Positions 34,725 to 44,782 are shown, numbered from the stretch's first letter. The stretch is 64,000 bases of DNA from Rhizobium sp. CIAT894 (GCF_000172795.2 NZ_CP020947.1:685001-749000), one strand, 5' to 3'. Translations and numbers: made by a program. Notes: generated by a model from the sequence alone, not told the origin.

Positions 34725-36812
34725 ATGGCGCAACCACCTGCACTACCCCTTCCGAAAGCCGCCCCGAGCCTGCGCGATATCGGTTTTGCCCTCGGCATCA
34801 TCGGCATCATCTGCATTCTCTTCCTGCCGATTCCGCCGTTCCTGATCGATATGGGGCTGGCCTTCTCGATCGCCTTCTCGGTGCTGATCCTGATGGTCGC
34901 GCTATGGATCCAGAAGCCGCTCGATTTCTCGTCTTTTCCGACCATTCTGCTGATCGCGACGATGACCCGGCTGGCGCTGAACATCGCGACGACCCGCGTC
35001 ATCCTGTCCCACGGCAATGAAGGCCACGATGCGGCGGGCGGCGTCATCGCCGGTTTTGCAAGCCTTGTCATGTCCGGCGACTTCGTCATCGGTCTGATCG
35101 TCTTCCTGATCCTCATCACCATCAACTTCATCGTCATCACCAAGGGTGCCACGCGTATCGCCGAAGTTGGGGCGCGTTTCACTCTCGATGCCATCCCCGG
35201 CAAGCAGATGTCGATCGATGCCGATCTTTCGGCCGGCATCATCGACGAGAAGGAAGCCCAGCGCCGGCGCAGAGAACTCGAAGAGGAAAGCTCCTTCTTC
35301 GGTGCGATGGACGGTGCCTCGAAATTCGTGCGCGGCGATGCCGTCGCCGGCCTCATCATCACCGCCATCAACGTCTTCGGCGGCATCATCATCGGCTATT
35401 TCCGCCACGGCATGCCGATCGGCGAAGCGGCCGACGTCTTCGTCAAGCTCTCGGTCGGCGACGGCCTCGTCTCGCAGATGCCGGCCCTCATCGTCTCGCT
35501 CGCCGCCGGCCTGCTCGTCTCGCGCGGCGGCACCACCGGCTCCACCGACCAGGCGGTCGTCAATCAGCTGAGCGGCTACCCCCGTGCGCTCTCGGTCTCG
35601 GCCGTGCTGATGTTCGTGCTCGCCCTCATGCCGGGCCTGCCGTTTGTCCCCTTTGTGATCCTCGGCAGTCTTCTCGCCTTCGGCGCCTGGTTCATCCCGC
35701 GTCAGGTCGAGGCTGAAAACATGCTTCGCCGCGAGCAGGAGGAAAAGAAGGTCGTCCAGAACAAGGAACTGGAAAAGGATTCGGTCAAGTCGGTGCTGCG
35801 CACCTCCGAGATCGAACTCGCGCTCGGCAAGATGGTCTCGACGCGTCTGCTCGGCGCCCACCAGGAACTCGCCTTCCGCGTCGGCAAGATGCGCAAGAAG
35901 TTTGCCACGCAATACGGCTTCGTCGTGCCCGAGATCAAGGTGACCGACGATATCGCCATCGCCGAGAAGTCCTACCAGATCCGCATCCACGGCACGACGG
36001 TCGCCTCCAATCTCTTGCGCGTCGGTGAAGTCCTCGTCGTCACCGGCGCCGGCCGCCGGCCGAGCATTCCGGGCGACGAAATCCGCGAACCGGCTTTCGG
36101 CATGCCTGCCGTCTCGATCCTGGAAAACTTCGCCGACGATCTGAAACGCGAGGGCTTCCAGCCGATCGACAACGTCTCCGTCGTGCTGACCCATATGAGC
36201 GAGGTCATTCGCAACAACCTGCCGCAGCTTCTGTCCTACAAGGACGTCAAGGTGCTGATCGACCGGCTCGACCCCGAATATAAGAAGCTTGCCGACGAGA
36301 TCTGCTCGTCGCACATGTCCTATTCGGGCCTGCAGGCGGTGCTCAAGCTGTTGCTGGCCGAACGCGTCTCGATCCGCAACCTGCACCTCATTCTCGAAGC
36401 GGTGGCCGAACTCGCCCCGCATGTCAGGAAGACCGAGCAGATCGTCGAGCATGTCCGCATCCGCATGGCCCAGCAGCTTTGCGGCGACCTTGCCGACAAC
36501 GGCGTGCTGCGTGTGCTCAGGCTCGGCAGCAAATGGGATCTCGCCTTCCACCAGGCGCTGAAGCGCGACCCCAAGGGCGAAGTGATCGAATTCGACATCG
36601 ATCCGCGCAGCCTCGAGGAGTTCAGCGAACAGGCCACCAAAGTTATCCGTGAGTTCATGGATCGCGGCCTGCCATTCGCCCTTGTCACGTCGCCGGAAAC
36701 ACGCTCCTATGTGCGCATGATCATCGAAAGGCTGTTCGCCACGCTGCCGGTGCTGTCGCATGTCGAACTGGCCAAGGGCATCGAGATAAAGATTTTGGGC
36801 TCTATTTCATGA
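34725..36812 (+). CDS. flhA: Flagellar export gate protein FlhA
   Basis: FlhA is the large export-gate subunit, with about eight membrane segments in residues 20-330 and a cytoplasmic ring domain. The 695-residue length is normal. The FHIPEP-family blocks are present: [62 protein letters not shown] and [16 protein letters not shown]. It overlaps fliR by 4 bases. Confidence 0.97.
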   Translation: MAQPPALPLPKAAPSLRDIGFALGIIGIICILFLPIPPFLIDMGLAFSIAFSVLILMVALWIQKPLDFSSFPTILLIATMTRLALNIATTRVILSHGNEGHDAAGGVIAGFASLVMSGDFVIGLIVFLILITINFIVITKGATRIAEVGARFTLDAIPGKQMSIDADLSAGIIDEKEAQRRRRELEEESSFFGAMDGASKFVRGDAVAGLIITAINVFGGIIIGYFRHGMPIGEAADVFVKLSVGDGLVSQMPALIVSLAAGLLVSRGGTTGSTDQAVVNQLSGYPRALSVSAVLMFVLALMPGLPFVPFVILGSLLAFGAWFIPRQVEAENMLRREQEEKKVVQNKELEKDSVKSVLRTSEIELALGKMVSTRLLGAHQELAFRVGKMRKKFATQYGFVVPEIKVTDDIAIAEKSYQIRIHGTTVASNLLRVGEVLVVTGAGRRPSIPGDEIREPAFGMPAVSILENFADDLKREGFQPIDNVSVVLTHMSEVIRNNLPQLLSYKDVKVLIDRLDPEYKKLADEICSSHMSYSGLQAVLKLLLAERVSIRNLHLILEAVAELAPHVRKTEQIVEHVRIRMAQQLCGDLADNGVLRVLRLGSKWDLAFHQALKRDPKGEVIEFDIDPRSLEEFSEQATKVIREFMDRGLPFALVTSPETRSYVRMIIERLFATLPVLSHVELAKGIEIKILGSIS

Positions 36813-37561
36813 TAACAGACCCGCAAGGGACCGTGCTCGCGCTGTTCCTGGTTTTCTGCCGGATCGGTGGCTGTGTGCTGGTTCTTCCGGGTTTTTCCTC
36901 GGCGCGCGTGCCCGAACAGCTGCGCGTCTTCATCGCCGGCGCACTCTCGATTGCCGTCATGCCGCTGCTCTGGGACACGGTCTACCCGGCCGTCCACACG
37001 GGTTCGCCAACCTATATCGGCCTGATTTTCAGCGAATCGCTGGTCGGCGTGATGTACGGCTTGCTGGCGCGGATCTACACGCTCGGCATGCAGTTCGCCG
37101 CGACGATCCTTGCCACGATGGTCGGCTACACCCAGCCGGGTTCGGCCGACATCATCGAAGACACGCCGGAAAGCAGTCTGTCCGGCTTCATCACCTTTGC
37201 CGGCATCATGATTCTCTTCATGATGGATTTCCATCACATCGTCTTCCGGGCGCTGATCGATTCCTACACCACCATGCCCTTCGGCGGCCTGATGCAGATG
37301 CGCGCGACGCTGATCTCCTTTACCGACACGCTGGAGCAGACCACCTACATCATGCTGCGGCTGGCGAGCCCGTTTCTGATCTACGGGATGATCTTCAACG
37401 TCTCGATCGGCTTCATCAACAAGCTGGCACCGCAGATCCCCGTCTACTTCATCTCCACGCCCTATCTGCTGATGGGCGGGCTCTTCCTGATCTACTTCTC
37501 GATTGCGGCGATGGTCAGCCAGTTCAGCCAGTCCTTCGGCTCGATCTATATCGGACGTTGA
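36809..37561 (+). CDS. fliR: Flagellar export gate protein FliR
   Basis: FliR completes the FliP-FliQ-FliR core. The 250-residue product has about six membrane segments, with [40 protein letters not shown] near the start and a C-terminal region characteristic of FliR ([24 protein letters not shown]). Its start overlaps the flhA stop by 4 bases. Confidence 0.95.
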   Translation: MITDPQGTVLALFLVFCRIGGCVLVLPGFSSARVPEQLRVFIAGALSIAVMPLLWDTVYPAVHTGSPTYIGLIFSESLVGVMYGLLARIYTLGMQFAATILATMVGYTQPGSADIIEDTPESSLSGFITFAGIMILFMMDFHHIVFRALIDSYTTMPFGGLMQMRATLISFTDTLEQTTYIMLRLASPFLIYGMIFNVSIGFINKLAPQIPVYFISTPYLLMGGLFLIYFSIAAMVSQFSQSFGSIYIGR

Positions 37562-37568
37562 GGCAGAT

Positions 37569-37982
37569 ATGGTCGAAAAGAACCGCTCCCAGAAGCTCAA
37601 GCGACTGCTCTTGGTGCAGCGGCATCTCGAAAGGATGGCCGAGAACGACCTGGCCGAAACCAGCCGCCAGCGCGTCGAGGTCAATGCGGCGATGGACGAC
37701 GTCATCCTCGCGCTCGGCTCGATGGATCCGGTCCACCACGCCTTCTCGCAGAATTACGCGGATCGATTCGGCCGGCTCACCATCAAGGACCAGCAACTGA
37801 CCGGCATGCAGCAGATCCACGAGATGCGGCTGGCGCGCGAGCGCGCCAAGGGCGATCGTTTCGAAGAAAACATGAACGACGCCCTCGAGGCCGAGCGCCG
37901 CGAGGCCGATGACAACGCCGTCTACGATGTCATCGATCAGCAATTCGCAACACCAGCCTCCAGCAAGCTTCGAAACCCATAG
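37569..37982 (+). CDS. FliJ-like coiled-coil protein (candidate)
   Basis: The 137-residue protein starts 7 bases after fliR. It is almost entirely alpha-helical and charged, with heptad-like spacing: KLKRLLLVQRHLERMAENDLAETSRQR at the N-terminus and MRLARERAKGDRFEENMNDALEAERREADD towards the C-terminus. Length, composition and location match FliJ, the small coiled-coil that sits in the FliI hexamer and drives export. Identity is inferred from shape rather than diagnostic motifs, because FliJ sequences diverge strongly. Confidence 0.6.
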   Translation: MVEKNRSQKLKRLLLVQRHLERMAENDLAETSRQRVEVNAAMDDVILALGSMDPVHHAFSQNYADRFGRLTIKDQQLTGMQQIHEMRLARERAKGDRFEENMNDALEAERREADDNAVYDVIDQQFATPASSKLRNP

Positions 37983-38013
37983 TCGTTACGATCTTAAATT
38001 AGAGGATTGTAAC

Positions 38014-38577
38014 GTGGCTATTTCGCCCCCCAGTGATCTGGTCCTGGACGTTGTCAAAGCCGCCGACCCCATGGAGGTTCAGGCGGCCCAGGAAAAATTG
38101 AAGGCAAATCGTGCGGCCTTTGCCGCAACGAGCCTCGCCGAAAACGGCAAGGGCTTCTCCAATACGGTCGATATTCTCGACCATATCGGCCAGAAGAGCG
38201 GCGTCAATAACATCCAGAACCGCACCAAGGCCGAGGAAGTGCCGGAAAGCTACCGGAAATTCGAGGCCATGGTTCTGCAGAATTTCGTCAAGTCCATGCT
38301 GCCGAGCGAAAGCGAGGACGTCTACGGCAAGGGCGCGACCGGCGATATCTGGAAAGGCATGATGGCCGAACAGCTCGGCAACACCATGGCCAAGGGTGAC
38401 GGCATCGGCATCGCCAAGCAGATGTACAGCGAGCAGCTGCGCCGGCAGGAAGGCAAGATCGTCAATGCCTCGACCGATGATCGTGACCGCAACACTGCAC
38501 TCAGCATGATCGACGACTTCCAGCGCAAGACATTTGGCACGCCGACCGCCGACGCCAAGTCGGCAAGCGACGCATAA
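38014..38577 (+). CDS. flgJ: FlgJ-like rod-binding protein without muramidase domain
   Basis: The 187-residue protein carries the FlgJ N-terminal rod-binding domain (YRKFEAMVLQNFVKSMLPSESEDVYGKGATGDIWKGMMAEQLGNTMAKGDGIGIAKQM, about residues 78-137) and then stops. It lacks the glucosaminidase domain of enterobacterial FlgJ. The start is GTG at 38014 with AGAGGA upstream. It acts as rod cap or rod scaffold in the periplasm. The peptidoglycan-cutting function is probably supplied by the transglycosylase at 27491. Confidence 0.85.
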   Translation: MAISPPSDLVLDVVKAADPMEVQAAQEKLKANRAAFAATSLAENGKGFSNTVDILDHIGQKSGVNNIQNRTKAEEVPESYRKFEAMVLQNFVKSMLPSESEDVYGKGATGDIWKGMMAEQLGNTMAKGDGIGIAKQMYSEQLRRQEGKIVNASTDDRDRNTALSMIDDFQRKTFGTPTADAKSASDA

Positions 38578-38588
38578 CCGAGGGTACA

Positions 38589-38954
38589 ATGGAAATAGTT
38601 TCGAACGAATACAGGATCAAATCCGTTCTCGGACGCCTCGAAATGATCATCGACAATGAGAACACCCGGATCGGCAGCGATCCGCAGTTCGATCTCAAGG
38701 TCTCCAATGCGCACAAGAGCCGCTGCCTCTACGAGTTGTCGATGCTTTTCCGCGACACCGATCCGGCCGAGCTTGCCGCCACCCATCTCGATCAGCTGCA
38801 CGGCCTGAAGAAGAAGCTGGTTCTCAATGCCCGGCGGGTCGAGGCGCATCTCGAAGCGGTTCGCGCTGTCGCCGACCTGCTGAAGAACGCCGTTCAGGAC
38901 GCCGATGCCGACGGAACCTATTCCCAGGAACAATTCGCCGCGCGTGGTAACTGA
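38589..38954 (+). CDS. flgN: FlgN-like flagellar export chaperone
   Basis: The 121-residue protein is helical, with a C-terminal coiled region (LDQLHGLKKKLVLNARRVEAHLEAVRAVADLLKNAVQDADADGTYS). That region resembles FlgN/FlgK-FlgL chaperones in its last helix and in the terminal flexible YS tail. It follows flgJ by 11 bases, and its stop overlaps the next start (TGATG). It probably escorts FlgK and FlgL. Confidence 0.7.
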   Translation: MEIVSNEYRIKSVLGRLEMIIDNENTRIGSDPQFDLKVSNAHKSRCLYELSMLFRDTDPAELAATHLDQLHGLKKKLVLNARRVEAHLEAVRAVADLLKNAVQDADADGTYSQEQFAARGN

Positions 38955-39493
38955 TGATCAAGCTCGTCCTCACCGGCGTCTGGGTTTGCGCCATCACCTT
39001 GGCATCGGTCTATTTCTCAGTGTACCTGGCGACCGCGCCGGCGCCCGCTGCGACGGATTCCAAGCAGAGCGCGCTCGAACTGGTGAAGGGTGAAACGATC
39101 ACGGTGCCGATCATCGGTGACGGTGCGATCACCGGCTATTTCCTTGGCCGCGTTTCCTTCATGATGAACAAGGAGATGTTGAAGGGTGTGACGCTGCCGT
39201 TGGCCGAGATGACGACGGACGAGCTTTTCAGCCTGCTCGTCGGCAACAAGATGGTCGATATCGCCCACATCAAATCCTTCGATCCGAAGGCCTTCCGCGA
39301 TGAGATCAAGAAGGGCATGAACGAGCGGCTCGGCGGCGAATATGTCGCCGACGTGATGCTGGAGCAGCTCGACTATCTCTCCAAGGAAGATGTCAAGGAA
39401 AGCTCCGCCGGGCAGCCGAAGAAGGTGAGCACACCCGTCAAGATCGTCGAGACCGCACCGGCCGGCGATGCGCCGGCACCGGCCGCTCACTAA
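38954..39493 (+). CDS. Orphan single-pass membrane protein at the end of the flagellar cluster
   Basis: The 179-residue protein has one N-terminal membrane segment (residues about 5-27) and a periplasmic domain of about 130 residues (ETITVPIIGDGAITGYFLGRVSFMMNKEML ... DELFSLLVGNKMVDI). It ends in a Pro/Ala tail. The topology, and the pattern of a beta-strand pair followed by helices, recall FliL, but I see no firm family match. Translational overlap with the FlgN-like gene suggests a flagellar role. Confidence 0.75.
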   Translation: MIKLVLTGVWVCAITLASVYFSVYLATAPAPAATDSKQSALELVKGETITVPIIGDGAITGYFLGRVSFMMNKEMLKGVTLPLAEMTTDELFSLLVGNKMVDIAHIKSFDPKAFRDEIKKGMNERLGGEYVADVMLEQLDYLSKEDVKESSAGQPKKVSTPVKIVETAPAGDAPAPAAH

Positions 39494-39843
39494 AGCTCCT
39501 TGTTTTTACGCATGTCGTTATCCCGGAACCGCTGACACTTCCGGGCGACATGCGTTAATACCATCCTATCATCGAGAAAAGCGGCGCCGCAGGGCGCCGT
39601 TTGTCGTTGGCGCATGTGGTTAACAAACCACTTATGCGCGCATGGAAATCCAAGGAATTTTCCTAAGGGTTGTTTGAAACCGTCCTGTTATATCAGGTGC
39701 CACAGCTTGGCATGTGCCGCTTCCGGGTTCGGGGCGACGCCGTCCCGGCGGGACGCGACCGGCCTTTCGAGCGCCGATGCGGGAAGTGTGGGCTTGTTTT
39801 CCGGGATGTCGGGCGGATGAAGCATCCTCGGCAGGAGGTTGGA
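39494..39843. other. Intergenic region: terminator, inverted repeat and glycosyltransferase leader
   Basis: This 350-base gap ends the flagellar region. A hairpin CGGCGCC (39582-39588)/GGCGCCG (39593-39599) followed by TTTG is the probable terminator. GTGGTTAACAAACCAC (39615-39630) is an inverted repeat around a GTTAAC core. A perfect AGGAGG just before 39844 serves the next gene. No convincing ORF was seen. Confidence 0.6.
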
Positions 39844-40683
39844 ATGAATCTGATTGCAAACTTCGCGGTGCTCGCATCGCGGCGGACGATCTTCGATCTG
39901 CCGGTCTGCGACCTTGGCTGGGACGACGCCCTCGTTTTCATCAACGAGCTGGCCTCCATTCCCGTCGGCCAGACCGTGGTTTGCTTCGTCAATGCCCACA
40001 ACATGCTGACCGCGCTTCGCGATGATGAATATTACCGAATCATGTCGCACAATCTGGTGCTGCCGGATGGCATCGGCCTGAACATTGCGTCGCAGATCGC
40101 CCATGGTTCGCCGTTTCCCGCCAATCTGAACGGCACCGATTTCGTGCCGGCCTTCCTCACCTTCATGGAGGCCCCGCGTCGCATCGGCCTCGTCGGCGGC
40201 ACGCGTTCGGTCGTCGAGACGGCGGCGGAAAATTTCCGCAAGCATACGCCCTGGCATGAATTCGTCGTCGTCTCCGACGGCTATTTCGACAAGGACGATC
40301 CCTCTCTCGTCATCGAGGAGCTCGAGCGGCAGAAGGTCGATATCCTGATCGTCGGCATGGGAACGCCGCTACAGGAGAAATGGGTTCACGACCACATCCG
40401 CGCCGATCATGCCCGCCTGGTGCTGACCGTCGGCGCGCTTTTCGACTTCGTGTCCGGCGCCGTTCCGCGTGCGCCGAAGACGGTGCGGATGATGCGCATG
40501 GAATGGGCCTATCGCCTGATCCAGGAGCCGGCCCGGCTCTGGCGCCGTTACATTATCGGCATCCCGGTCTTTCTCTACCATGTGCTGCGCTATCGCTTCC
40601 AACGGCGGGAAAGAATTCTCAGCCATCCGGAAGAACACCAAACCGTCCTGCAGCCGCCGTCGAGCCACAAGAAGGCGAGCTGA
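39844..40683 (+). CDS. WecG/TagA/CpsF-family glycosyltransferase
   Basis: The 279-residue protein belongs to the WecG/TagA family, which transfers N-acetylmannosamine-type sugars to lipid-linked acceptors. Family blocks are VVCFVNAHNMLTAL, LVLPDGIGLNIAS, NGTDFVPAFL, VDILIVGMGTPLQEKWV and TVGALFDFVSGAVPRAPKTVRMMRMEWAYRLIQEPARLWRRY. The ATG at 39844 is placed by an AGGAGG just upstream. The neighbour at 40891 is a Wzz/GumC-like protein, so a polysaccharide role is likely; the product is unknown. Confidence 0.88.
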   Translation: MNLIANFAVLASRRTIFDLPVCDLGWDDALVFINELASIPVGQTVVCFVNAHNMLTALRDDEYYRIMSHNLVLPDGIGLNIASQIAHGSPFPANLNGTDFVPAFLTFMEAPRRIGLVGGTRSVVETAAENFRKHTPWHEFVVVSDGYFDKDDPSLVIEELERQKVDILIVGMGTPLQEKWVHDHIRADHARLVLTVGALFDFVSGAVPRAPKTVRMMRMEWAYRLIQEPARLWRRYIIGIPVFLYHVLRYRFQRRERILSHPEEHQTVLQPPSSHKKAS

Positions 40684-40734
40684 AGCGAGCAATTCAGCAA
40701 AACTGTGCTGCGGCTTTGCATAAAATTAAGAGAT

Positions 40735-40779
40735 GAGCATTGCCCGATTTCTCAGAAATCAGGCAATGCTCTCATTTCT
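40735..40779 (+). terminator. Long hairpin after the WecG-like gene
   Basis: GAGCATTGCC (40735-40744) pairs with GGCAATGCTC (40762-40771). Inside it, GATTTCT (40746-40752) pairs with AGAAATC (40754-40760). This gives a nearly continuous 17-bp stem followed by TCATTTCTT. It is a strong terminator or a stable RNA structure. Confidence 0.75.
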
Positions 40780-40890
40780 TGCCGGCCCGGTTAACCATTT
40801 CTTTGCCATGAATATTTAGAGTCGTTTAATCATCCGCATCGCGTGCGGATGAGCGAACTCGGCCATCCCCGTGCATGAGATGTGGCGCAA

Positions 40891-42657
40891 ATGTACGATA
40901 GCAGAGCCAGAAGCAGCTTTCACGATCGCGCCGCCGCCCGGCCGACGACGCCCGCAATGGCGCGCACCCATGACGATGCCTACGGATTGCCCGGGTCGCA
41001 CCGGCCTGATATCGCCCCGCCCGAGGCCGAACTGCTGCGCGCCATCGGCCGCGCGCTGGAAGAGCAGCGGGCAAAAGCGGCACTGACGGCGCCACTCGTC
41101 GACCGCATCGAAACCATCCTCGGCAATCGCCTGCGGGCTGCCAATGATGTCGGCCATCCGCTTCCTCAGGAGCCGGCGCGCCATGCGGAACTTGCTGCTC
41201 CGGCCAGCGAGCCGATGATCCCGCCCGAACCACCGGCGGTGATCCGTGAGGGACCGGCAGCGCCATTGCGGCGCGCCGGCGGCATTGGTCTTGCGATGAC
41301 GGTCGCCGCTGCGACGATCATCGGCGCGGGCCTGCCGGCGCTGATGCCGGCTTCGCCGGCTCTCTACCGCGCCGAAGCGACGCTCGGCGTGAAGACCGAT
41401 GCCGCAAGCCGCGCCGCCTTCACCCAGGCTGCGGCGAAAGGATTGCTGTCGGCGCGGGTGGTCGCTTCGACGGTCACCGCTCTGAAACTCGATCGCGATC
41501 CCGAATTTGCCGGCCGCAGCGCCGATGCATTTGGCGTTGCGCTCGATCTCCTCTCGGCGACCGGCGCGGCTGCCGATCCGGCCTCGCGCGCCGAGGCGAC
41601 GTTGAAACATGCGGTCGAGATCCTGCCCGATGCCGCCGCCGGTACGATCCTCGTCAGGGTGACGACAGGCGACAGCGGTAAATCCATGCGCATCGCCGCA
41701 AGGCTTGCCGAGGCGGTTTCCGCCGGAGACGGATCCGGCGGAAACACCGAAACCGACGCCACCCTGCGCAAGGCCTATGACGAGGCAAAGGCCGAACTGA
41801 CAGCCTTCACGGCAAAGAGCGGCGAAGGCAACGTCAAGGTGGCGATCGATCTTCGCCGCCAGATCGACCGGCTCGATGCCGATCTGAAAGAGGCCGACCA
41901 GACGATCCTGACCGCCAAGGCGCAGGCCGACCGGCTGAAGGCGGCAAAACTTGCCGAAGTGCTCGCTGGTTCGTTGCCCGCCGATATGCTCTCGCCGGCG
42001 CTGCAGGACTGGCGAGACAAATATGCCATCGCCAAGACGGCGCTGGCGCAGCTTTCGGCCGAGCTCGGCCCGCGTCATCCGCGCCTCTTGCAGCAGCAGG
42101 CCGAGACCGATGGCCTGAAGGAGAATATGAGCAAGGAGCTTACCCGTCTTGCTCAGGCTGCCAACGCCGCTGCCAAGGCCGCCGTCGATGCGCGTAGGGG
42201 CCTGAACGATCGCCGCAACACGTTGATCGCTCAAAGCCGCGATACCGGCGTCGATCTTTCCCGGCTGACCGAACTCAGCGAGAAGGCGGCTGCCGCACGG
42301 TCGCGCCTGGACGATGCGGCTTCCGTGTCGGCGGGAACGGCCGCCGACGGCCATATCGCTCTCATCAAGCCGGCGCTGGCAACGGCGGTATCGGCCGCGG
42401 ATGGCCGGACCGGGCGTTCGCTCGCCGGCGCTGCCGCGGGTTTCATCACAGGTCTTGCTGCGGCTTCGCTACTGCGCCGGCGTAAGCGCACGGTCGCCGA
42501 AGAGGAGATGCCTGTGTCGCCATCGCCCTCTTCCATGCGGGCATCTCAACCGGTCCCGCCGCCGGTCGACGAGGTGGAGGTGCTGCGCTCCGAGATCTCC
42601 GGCCTGCGCGACCGGCTGCGTGTTCATGCACTCGAAGGGCGGCAGCCGCTGCGCTGA
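40891..42657 (+). CDS. Wzz/GumC-like polysaccharide chain-length protein
   Basis: The protein is about 588 residues, with a Pro/Ala-rich cytoplasmic start, one membrane helix (about 130-152, IGLAMTVAAATIIGAGLPALM) and a long periplasmic region with coiled-coil. A second membrane helix lies near residues 500-517 (LAGAAAGFITGLAAASLL), followed by a short cytoplasmic tail. ELGPRHPRLLQQQAE is the family motif of GumC/ExoP-type proteins. No kinase domain is attached. An alternative GTG start exists at 40882. It probably controls polymerisation or export of an envelope polysaccharide. Confidence 0.8.
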   Translation: MYDSRARSSFHDRAAARPTTPAMARTHDDAYGLPGSHRPDIAPPEAELLRAIGRALEEQRAKAALTAPLVDRIETILGNRLRAANDVGHPLPQEPARHAELAAPASEPMIPPEPPAVIREGPAAPLRRAGGIGLAMTVAAATIIGAGLPALMPASPALYRAEATLGVKTDAASRAAFTQAAAKGLLSARVVASTVTALKLDRDPEFAGRSADAFGVALDLLSATGAAADPASRAEATLKHAVEILPDAAAGTILVRVTTGDSGKSMRIAARLAEAVSAGDGSGGNTETDATLRKAYDEAKAELTAFTAKSGEGNVKVAIDLRRQIDRLDADLKEADQTILTAKAQADRLKAAKLAEVLAGSLPADMLSPALQDWRDKYAIAKTALAQLSAELGPRHPRLLQQQAETDGLKENMSKELTRLAQAANAAAKAAVDARRGLNDRRNTLIAQSRDTGVDLSRLTELSEKAAAARSRLDDAASVSAGTAADGHIALIKPALATAVSAADGRTGRSLAGAAAGFITGLAAASLLRRRKRTVAEEEMPVSPSPSSMRASQPVPPPVDEVEVLRSEISGLRDRLRVHALEGRQPLR

Positions 42658-42778
42658 ACGAACATTTCCTTGCAAGTTTGATATTGCATTGCGGCTTTCC
42701 GACAGGATAGGGCGTTAGCGGGCATTTGACGCTCGTCAACTATCCATAGATTGACATGAAAACAGGGCGGAGAGACGC

Positions 42779-43678
42779 GTGACGACAGTAATCGACGGCA
42801 AGAACGTAGCTGCATCCGTAATTCAGACGGTCAAGAGTGCGACGGCAGCGCTGGAAAAGAGCAGCGGCGTCACCACCGGCCTTGCCGTCATCATCGTCGG
42901 CGACGACCCGGCGAGCCACGCCTATGTCGGCTCCAAGGGCCGCATGGCCAAGGAATGCGGCTTCAAGTCCATCCAGCACACGCTGCCGGCCGAAACCAGG
43001 CAGGAGGATCTGGCCGCCCTCGTCGCCACCCTCAACGCCGATCCGTCGATCCACGGCATCCTGGTGCAGCTGCCTTTGCCGAAGCCGCTCGACAGCGAGC
43101 CGATCATTCAGTCGATCCTTCCGGAAAAGGATGTCGACGGCCTCAGCGTCGTCAATGCCGGCAAGCTCGCCACCGGCGACCTGAAGACCGGGCTGGTCTC
43201 CTGCACGCCGGCCGGCGCCATGGTCTTCGTCCGCCGCACCCATGGCGAGGATCTCTCCGGCCTCAACGCCGTCGTCATCGGCCGCTCCAACCTGTTCGGC
43301 AAGCCGATGGCGCAATTGCTGCTCAACGCCAATGCGACGGTGACGATCGCTCACTCCAGGACCAAGAACCTCGCCGAGGTCTGCCGCAACGCCGATATTC
43401 TGGTCGCCGCGGTCGGTCGGCCGGAAATGGTCAAGGCCGATTGGGTGAAGCCGGGTGCGACGGTCATCGACGTCGGCATCAATCGCGTGGCGGCCCCCGA
43501 AAGAGGCGAGGGCAAGACCCGGCTCGTCGGCGACGTCGCCTTCCAGGAGGTTTCCGCGGTCGCCAGCACCATCACACCGGTTCCCGGCGGCGTCGGCCCG
43601 ATGACCATCGCCATGCTGATGGCCAACACGGTCATTGCCGCCCATCGCACCGCAGGGCAGACCCCGCCGCAGTTTTGA
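42779..43678 (+). CDS. folD: Methylenetetrahydrofolate dehydrogenase/cyclohydrolase FolD
   Basis: FolD converts 5,10-methylene-THF to 10-formyl-THF in one-carbon metabolism. The 299-residue protein has the family blocks [39 protein letters not shown] and [16 protein letters not shown], with the NADP site around the third. It starts at GTG with GGAG 4-8 bases upstream. Its stop directly abuts the stop of the convergent aglR gene. Confidence 0.97.
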   Translation: MTTVIDGKNVAASVIQTVKSATAALEKSSGVTTGLAVIIVGDDPASHAYVGSKGRMAKECGFKSIQHTLPAETRQEDLAALVATLNADPSIHGILVQLPLPKPLDSEPIIQSILPEKDVDGLSVVNAGKLATGDLKTGLVSCTPAGAMVFVRRTHGEDLSGLNAVVIGRSNLFGKPMAQLLLNANATVTIAHSRTKNLAEVCRNADILVAAVGRPEMVKADWVKPGATVIDVGINRVAAPERGEGKTRLVGDVAFQEVSAVASTITPVPGGVGPMTIAMLMANTVIAAHRTAGQTPPQF

Positions 43679-44704
43679 TCATATTTGCGGGGCAGGGCCG
43701 GTCGAGGCCCTGACGATCAATTCGGTCTTCCAGAGTTCCTGGTCGGGGAAGGGGCCGGCCTGTTTCACTGTGCCGATCAGCCGCTGGGCGATGCGGGCGC
43801 CGGCGGCCCTGAGCGAGGAGCGCGTCGTCGTCAGCGGCACGGAGAAGTTTTCCGGCTTCAACAGCGGCAGCACGTCGTCGTGGGCGATCAGCGAAATATC
43901 CTCGCCGAGCCGCAATCCCGCCTGGTTGACCGCGCGGATCGCGCCAAGCGCCAGCACCGTGCTGGAGCAGAGGATCGCCGTCGGCCGCTCCGGCAACTGC
44001 AGGAAGCGTTCCATCGCCAGCAGCCCCTGTTCGTCGGTCATCAGCGCGTGGCTGACGCAATCCTCCTCGAGCGCGAGCCCGCGCTCGGCAAGGGCCGCGA
44101 CCACGCCGTTTCTTCTGCGGATGGCGAAATCGAGATGCATCGGTCCGTTCATCAGCGCAAAGCGCGTATGGCCGAGTTGCAGCAGGAGCCGCGTCGCATC
44201 GTAGAAGGCGCCTTCATTGTCGATGTCGAGATAGGGATAGTCCGGCTCCGAACCGAAGGAGCGGCCGTGCACGACATAGGGGATGGAGAGCGATTTCAGC
44301 ATGGGAAGCCGCGGATCGTGGCCGCGCATATAGGCGACGAACAGCGCATCGACATTGCCACTGATCGCAAGGCGCCGGAGTGCTGCCACCTCGTCGTCCG
44401 GGTCGGCCGGCATGATGACGAAATGGAAATCGTGGCGCACGGCCTCCTCGCCGAGCCCGGCCAGGAATTCGCCGAAATGCACGTCGGACTGATGGCCGGG
44501 CGCCGTCGGCATGACGAGGCCGATCGAGCCCGCCTTGCCGGTCGCCAGCCGCTGCGCCGCCTTGTTCGGCCGGTACCCGGTTTCCTTGACGGCCTGGAGC
44601 ACGCGCTCCCGGGTCGCCTCGTTGACCTCGGGATAGCCGTTGAGCGCTCGGCTCACCGTCGTTTGCGACAGTCCCAGCAATTCCGATAGCTGCTTGAGAT
44701 TCAC
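43679..44704 (-). CDS. aglR: LacI-family regulator of alpha-glucoside utilisation
   Basis: The 341-residue protein has an N-terminal LacI HTH (MNLKQLSELLGLSQTTVSRALNGYPEVN) and hinge, and a periplasmic-binding-protein-like effector domain (PTAPGHQSDVHFGEFLAGL, PTAILCSSTVLALGAIRAV). It is divergent from aglE; the S. meliloti agl operon has the same regulator. Two palindromic operators in the shared promoter suggest it represses both directions until an alpha-glucoside is present. Confidence 0.92.
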   Translation of the reverse strand: MNLKQLSELLGLSQTTVSRALNGYPEVNEATRERVLQAVKETGYRPNKAAQRLATGKAGSIGLVMPTAPGHQSDVHFGEFLAGLGEEAVRHDFHFVIMPADPDDEVAALRRLAISGNVDALFVAYMRGHDPRLPMLKSLSIPYVVHGRSFGSEPDYPYLDIDNEGAFYDATRLLLQLGHTRFALMNGPMHLDFAIRRRNGVVAALAERGLALEEDCVSHALMTDEQGLLAMERFLQLPERPTAILCSSTVLALGAIRAVNQAGLRLGEDISLIAHDDVLPLLKPENFSVPLTTTRSSLRAAGARIAQRLIGTVKQAGPFPDQELWKTELIVRASTGPAPQI

Positions 44705-44772
44705 CTGCTATGCTTCCTCCCCGCCCGCTCTTTAGCCATCTTGAAAAGGCTTGTCGCCTCCCCGGGGCATCC

Positions 44773-44782
44773 AAAGCGCTTT
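44773..44782. promoter_or_regulatory. LacI-type operator AAAGCGCTTT near aglR
   Basis: AAAGCGCTTT is a perfect 10-bp palindrome, 68 bases upstream of the aglR start, and matches the core of the operator near aglE. It is the likely autoregulatory site. Confidence 0.75.

Noticed and set aside
34902..36761. 619-codon frame antisense to flhA
   Set aside because: It is a complement of the conserved flhA reading frame and has no independent signature.
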